DNA from: Oscillospiraceae bacterium
Lineage (GTDB): Bacteria; Bacillota; Clostridia; Oscillospirales; Oscillospiraceae
Reading direction: 5' to 3'
Assembly (NCBI GenBank): GCA_910575265.1
Contig: CAJTEA010000009.1
Coordinates: 101,011 to 165,010, forward strand
Length of the DNA: 64,000 nucleotides
This document shows, piece after piece, positions 60,649 through 64,000 of this stretch (positions are counted from its first letter, which is position 1; each line of letters opens with the position of its first letter). The translations under genes and the position numbers were made by a program. A model generated the notes under the pieces. The model ran no database searches. It saw only the letters and a list, made by a program, of their open reading frames with translations, and had not been told where the DNA came from.

Positions 60649-61188
60649 ATGGCTATGGATTGGAAAGCGCTTCAAAAGGAAATTGACGCGGAGAACAAAC
60701 GCATTATTGATGAGGCTCCCGAGGATATTGAGCGGGTATTCAAGTTTGAGATTATCCCCACCGGCGCCGGCACCGCCAAGACGACAATGGGCGTCTGGTT
60801 TGAGGGCGCCACCGCCGCCCGCTATGTGGCGGCTTATAACACTTATAATATCATCAAGCTGGGCATGGACCCCGCCTTTACCCTGGAGCACATCAAAACC
60901 CTGGTGGCGACCATGCTCCCCAAGGTCACCGCTTCGGTCAAGCTGTGCGGCTACGCTGTATACGCCCGTTTCGCCGAGGAGACGATGGCCTGTGTACAGG
61001 AGATGGACAGCCGGGAGGATGTGCTGAGCCTGCTCAACTCTCTGTATCTGTATGGCTCCAGCATGAACGCCTGGACCCACCACTTTATGAAGTGGGCCAT
61101 CGGTCAGACCACCCCCATCCCCAGCCGCGAGGACTGTGAGGCGATTGGCAGGGCCGCCTCTAAAGCCTACGTTGAGACGCACGTTTAA
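60649..61188 (+). CDS. helical partner protein, first copy
   Basis: 179 residues from ATG 60649, two bases past the stop of the DUF3830-like gene. All-helical: DWKALQKEIDAENKRIIDEAPEDIERVFKFEIIPTGAGTAKTTMGVWFEGA, then SSMNAWTHHFMKWAIGQTTPIPSREDCEAIGRAASKAY. Paralogous to 61645 (shared pattern W..I..EIDAE, VFK, GGAG.....W, Y..YL..IYAWVYHYMPWGVG). I recall a helical-bundle domain of this kind as the C-terminal part of cucumopine synthases. The conserved His/Trp pair (HHF.KW, YHYMPW) could line an active site. Function otherwise unknown. Confidence 0.65.
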   Translation: MAMDWKALQKEIDAENKRIIDEAPEDIERVFKFEIIPTGAGTAKTTMGVWFEGATAARYVAAYNTYNIIKLGMDPAFTLEHIKTLVATMLPKVTASVKLCGYAVYARFAEETMACVQEMDSREDVLSLLNSLYLYGSSMNAWTHHFMKWAIGQTTPIPSREDCEAIGRAASKAYVETHV

Positions 61189-61205
61189 AATTGGAGGGAG
61201 AAAAA

Positions 61206-61640
61206 ATGAAGACATTTACTATCAGCTGGCCCTCCCTGGGCCTGAAGGTCGCATGCGGCCCGGTACAGGTGAACCGGGATGTCTTTGATCTGTTTTGTGA
61301 GAATCTGCCCATCAAGGTACTTCAGGGCCATGAGGTGGTGGGCGGCTTTATGCTGCGCGACCGTATGGTGCGCTTTGGGAAAAAGCCCTATGATATTCAA
61401 AACGCCGCGGAAGAAGCTATGAACACCGCCGCGGAGGGTACGGTCTTCCTGACCGCCGCTCAGGCCGGTTCCGGCGAGCTTGTCATCAAATATGACACCT
61501 GTGTGGACGACCGCGCGTATATCCCCTTTGCCCAGGTGGCGGGGGAAGATATGGCCGCCCTGAAAAAAGCCGGAAAGGCCGCTTGGAAGAGCGCCAGCCG
61601 GACAAAGGATGTTATTATTTCTGTGATCGAAGGAGTGTAA
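61206..61640 (+). CDS. DUF3830-like cyclophilin-fold protein, second copy
   Basis: 144 residues from ATG 61206 (GGAGGG eight bases upstream; an earlier in-frame ATG overlaps that site). Starts MKTFTISWPSLGLKVACGPVQVNRDVFDLFCENLPIKVLQGHEVVGGFMLRDRMVRFG. Same fold pattern as the gene at 60200 but diverged, consistent with two different subunits and not a recent duplication. It precedes the second helical protein by four bases. Confidence 0.68.
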   Translation: MKTFTISWPSLGLKVACGPVQVNRDVFDLFCENLPIKVLQGHEVVGGFMLRDRMVRFGKKPYDIQNAAEEAMNTAAEGTVFLTAAQAGSGELVIKYDTCVDDRAYIPFAQVAGEDMAALKKAGKAAWKSASRTKDVIISVIEGV

Positions 61641-61644
61641 TGGG

Positions 61645-62160
61645 ATGAATACATGGCAGTCAATCAAAGCGGAAATCGACGCTGAAGTCGAAAAGACCAC
61701 CACCGAGCCGGTCCAGGATGTAACGGAGGTATTCAAGTACCGCATGAGCAAAGGCGGCGCCGGTATTCCCAACGACAATCAGATCTTTACGACCTGGTTT
61801 TTTGGCGGAGGCGATGTAAACTATCTGGCGGACTACTGTTATTTTCTGTATGAGCTGTCCCAGAGAGAGGAATACACCATGCCGATGCTGGTCAAGATGA
61901 TGCGGTTCTGGGTCATTCAGCCCTCTACCTTCGGCCACTACTGTGGGCTGAGCCGTCAATATGAGTTTTCCCAGAACATCAACGAGGTGCTCGACAGCAT
62001 TGATAAAGAGGCCTTCCGCGCCCTGCTGGACAGCTACCGCGCCTATCTGGGCAACATCTACGCCTGGGTCTACCACTATATGCCCTGGGGCGTGGGCAGC
62101 GCGTTCCCGCGCAAGGATGAAGCCTACTACAAACGCGCGCTGGAGCTGCTGAAAGCCTGA
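61645..62160 (+). CDS. helical partner protein, second copy
   Basis: 171 residues starting MNTWQSIKAEIDAEVEKTTTEPVQDVTEVFKYRMSKGGAGIPND. Paralogous to 60649 along its whole length; the end RAYLGNIYAWVYHYMPWGVGSAFPRKDEAYYKRALELLKA keeps the His/Trp motif. With the preceding DUF3830-like protein it repeats the pair upstream, so the operon encodes two barrel-plus-helical pairs. Confidence 0.65.
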   Translation: MNTWQSIKAEIDAEVEKTTTEPVQDVTEVFKYRMSKGGAGIPNDNQIFTTWFFGGGDVNYLADYCYFLYELSQREEYTMPMLVKMMRFWVIQPSTFGHYCGLSRQYEFSQNINEVLDSIDKEAFRALLDSYRAYLGNIYAWVYHYMPWGVGSAFPRKDEAYYKRALELLKA

Positions 62161-62189
62161 GAACATGGCGGAAAGGTGTGTAAATATCC

Positions 62190-63188
62190 ATGAATAAAAT
62201 TATGAATCAGCCTGAGCGCTTTGTGGACGAAAGCCTGAAGGGTATTATTCTGGCCCATGGCGGAATGCTGAAATTCGCGGAAAACAATCCCCGCTCCGTT
62301 GTCCGCGGCGACGCCCCGACGCAAGGCAAGGTGGCAATTGTAACAGGCGGCGGATATGGGCACCTGCCAGTATTTCTGGGCTATGTGGGCAAAGGCTTTT
62401 GTGACGGCGTAGCGGTGGGCAACGTGTTTACTTCTCCCAGCTGCGACGCGATTGTGGACGCGGCTAAGGCAGTCAACGGAGGCGCCGGAGTGCTGTTTCT
62501 GTTCGGCAACTATATGGGAGACTCCATGAATTTTGACATGGCCGCTGAAATGCTGGAGATGGAGGACATCCCCACAGCGATTGTCAAAGCGTCGGATGAC
62601 ATCGCCTCCGCGAGCCGGGAGGATTTTAAAAACCGGCGGGGCGTAGGCGGCATTTTCTTCCCATACAAACTGGCTGGCGCAAAGGCCGAGCGTATGGCGA
62701 ATCTGGAGGAGGTCAGAGCTCTGGCGGAAGAGGTATGCGCTAACGTAGCTACTTTGGGCTTCTCCATGTCCTCCTGCCAGCTGCCCGGGGCTCCTAAACC
62801 CATCTTTGAAATTTCAGCCGCTGAAATGGAGCTTGGGATGGGAATCCATGGTGAGCCCGGTGTGGAGCGAACCAAGATGAAGAGCTCCGCTGAACTGGCG
62901 GAGATATTATGGGACAAGCTCTCCGCCGATCTGTCTTTGCGAAGCGGAGACGAAACAGCCCTTCTGATTAACAGTCTGGGCGCGACTTCAAAGGAGGAGC
63001 TGTATATCCTCTATGGGGACCTGTATGATCGATTCCAGCAGGCCGGTGTGTCAATTCACAAGGTCTTTGTAGGCGAATACGCCACGTCACTGGAGATGCT
63101 GGGGGCCTCTGTCTCAGTGCTCAAACTGAATTCCGAATTTAAATCCCTTTTGGCGGATGAGGCCTGTACCCCCTTTGTAAGGGTTTGA
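62190..63188 (+). CDS. DhaK-like kinase subunit with altered binding motif
   Basis: 332 residues with the DhaK fold. The substrate-binding histidine that forms a hemiaminal with dihydroxyacetone is present in GIHGEPG (H220), as is the Asp in GNYMGDSMNF (D111). The glycine loop reads GGGYGHLP (H58 kept) where standard DhaK has GGGSGHEP, so a serine and a glutamate are changed. The preceding KNYTGD motif has become GNYMGD. A substrate larger than dihydroxyacetone is likely. Followed by the DhaL-like gene 13 bases on. Confidence 0.82.
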   Translation: MNKIMNQPERFVDESLKGIILAHGGMLKFAENNPRSVVRGDAPTQGKVAIVTGGGYGHLPVFLGYVGKGFCDGVAVGNVFTSPSCDAIVDAAKAVNGGAGVLFLFGNYMGDSMNFDMAAEMLEMEDIPTAIVKASDDIASASREDFKNRRGVGGIFFPYKLAGAKAERMANLEEVRALAEEVCANVATLGFSMSSCQLPGAPKPIFEISAAEMELGMGIHGEPGVERTKMKSSAELAEILWDKLSADLSLRSGDETALLINSLGATSKEELYILYGDLYDRFQQAGVSIHKVFVGEYATSLEMLGASVSVLKLNSEFKSLLADEACTPFVRV

Positions 63189-63201
63189 GGGGAGCGCGAC
63201 T

Positions 63202-63819
63202 ATGTATCAAATTGATGATGTAAAACGCGTGATCCAAAAAGTAGCTCAAAGGATCCATCAGGAGAAGGATTATTTGGGCGAACTGGATGGCAGATCCGGC
63301 GACGGTGATCTGGGATTCAGCATGGAGGCCGCGTTCACCGCCGTGTGGAATACCGCGAAGGAATACAACGGCACACAGATCAGTGAGCTTTTAATGAAAG
63401 CCGCGATGAACTGTAACAAAGCTGCCCCTTCTACAATGGGAACTCTGATGTCCGCCGGAATTATGGCAATCGCCAAAGAAGTCAAAGGAAAGGACGGACT
63501 GGAAAACGGAGACGTCGTCCGCCTGCCTGGAATATTTGCCCAGGCCATCATGGCCCGTGGAGGCGCGAAGCTCGGGGATAAGACCATACTGGACGCGTTG
63601 TGCCCTATGGCCGAAACGGTGGAACGGGAATTTAGCCAGGGATCAGCGCTGAAAGCGGCCTTTTCCGCCGGCGCAGAGACGGCCAAAACTGCCGCCGAAG
63701 GAACCGCCGGAATGCGTGCCGCGGCTGGACGGGCAAAATGGCTGGGAGAACGGGCCGTCGAGTATCCGGATGGCGGCGCGGTCCTGTGCGGCATAATTGC
63801 TCAGGCACTGGTGGACTGA
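63202..63819 (+). CDS. DhaL-like nucleotide-binding subunit
   Basis: 205 residues. The Mg-ATP aspartates lie in GELDGRSGDGDLG (D29, D34, D36); AAPSTMGTLMSAG stands where GGTSGALYG is usual and RAKWLGERAVEYPDGGA where RASYLGERSIGHxDPGA is. All-helical barrel as in DhaL. In standard systems DhaL supplies ADP/ATP to DhaK, with a PTS-type DhaM; no DhaM is in the window, so it may be ATP-dependent. GGGGAG precedes the ATG. Confidence 0.82.
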   Translation: MYQIDDVKRVIQKVAQRIHQEKDYLGELDGRSGDGDLGFSMEAAFTAVWNTAKEYNGTQISELLMKAAMNCNKAAPSTMGTLMSAGIMAIAKEVKGKDGLENGDVVRLPGIFAQAIMARGGAKLGDKTILDALCPMAETVEREFSQGSALKAAFSAGAETAKTAAEGTAGMRAAAGRAKWLGERAVEYPDGGAVLCGIIAQALVD

Positions 63820-63893
63820 ATATTTGATTTCCGTTTAGACAGAGGATATCTGTCAGAAACATCTGTAATTCGACAATTGAGGAGACAAAACAT

Positions 63894-64000
63894 ATGAACA
63901 AAGTAATCTTAAACGGCGTAGATCTGAGCATAGAGGACGTGGTAAAGGTAGCGCGTGAGGGGTATCAGGTGGAGATTGACGCGGCGTGCATGGCCCGGAT
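63894..64000 (+). CDS. aromatic amino-acid (histidine-type) ammonia-lyase, N-terminus
   Basis: The first 35 residues, MNKVILNGVDLSIEDVVKVA followed by REGYQVEIDAACMARI, match the start of histidine/phenylalanine ammonia-lyases (VxLNGxxLTxEDVVxVAR). GGAG lies nine bases before the ATG. The gene is cut by the window edge, so the Ala-Ser-Gly (MIO) motif is not visible. It belongs to the same operon as DhaK/DhaL, suggesting amino-acid breakdown to an unsaturated acid. Confidence 0.75.
   Translation, partial: MNKVILNGVDLSIEDVVKVAREGYQVEIDAACMAR

Overview
The window looks like a piece of a gut Bacillota genome, most likely an Oscillospiraceae/Flavonifractor-type clostridium. I infer this from moderately high GC, AGGAGG-type ribosome sites, chromosomal genes of Firmicutes type (lysS, greA, pepD, liv-type transporter) and mobile genes (TnpV, large serine recombinases, zf-HC2 anti-sigma, ParB-like proteins) typical of clostridial integrative elements. 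No marker gene fixes the species.

Bases 1 to about 41,550 are a composite mobile region. The left part (1-6.26 kb) holds a sigma-70 region-4-like regulator cut by the window edge, a reverse-strand operon (ECF sigma factor, zf-HC2 anti-sigma factor, membrane protein, FtsX-like permease, ABC ATPase, 51-residue two-helix protein), tnpV, and the C-terminal part of a TnpX-like large serine recombinase. That recombinase gene is interrupted: its middle part reappears at 15.03-15.48 kb, and joining both pieces across a shared GAA restores the reading frame. The 8.77 kb between them looks like two tandem serine-recombinase elements. The first carries a CHAT protease-STAND ATPase-TPR protein overlapping a small hydrophobic-segment protein. 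The second carries a TOPRIM-like protein. Both look like defence or conflict cargo. Copies of a 25-bp end sequence mark the junctions, one of them inverted.

From 15.6 to 25.0 kb there are six more large serine recombinase genes in two sets of three, one lacking a catalytic domain and one truncated, plus a small resolvase-like protein without its catalytic serine. From 25.1 to 28.3 kb are ParB-like accessory genes with a structured 0.6-kb non-coding stretch and a small HTH regulator. From 28.7 to 39.7 kb a regulator with a degenerate receiver domain precedes a surface-protein locus: a LuxR/MalT-type regulator, a frameshifted gene, an unknown cytosolic protein and a 2084-residue S-layer-anchored protein with YDG-type repeats. 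An AraC regulator and decayed fragments (secreted protein, sigma factor, Y-family polymerase) close the mobile region.

From 41.6 kb the sequence is chromosomal: lysS and greA, a hypothetical gene, pepD, an ABC transporter with a DUF3798-type binding protein (46-51.9 kb), and a regulon built around a FadR-type repressor at 59.2 kb. To its left runs a reverse-strand liv operon with two short-chain dehydrogenases. To its right runs a forward operon with two alternating pairs of small proteins (DUF3830-like cyclophilin fold plus a helical protein), DhaK-like and DhaL-like proteins and the start of an aromatic amino-acid lyase. Both operons carry the same 18-base site just past their predicted transcription starts, so they are probably one regulated uptake-and-catabolism system. 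This system and the CHAT/TOPRIM islands are the most interesting parts of the window.
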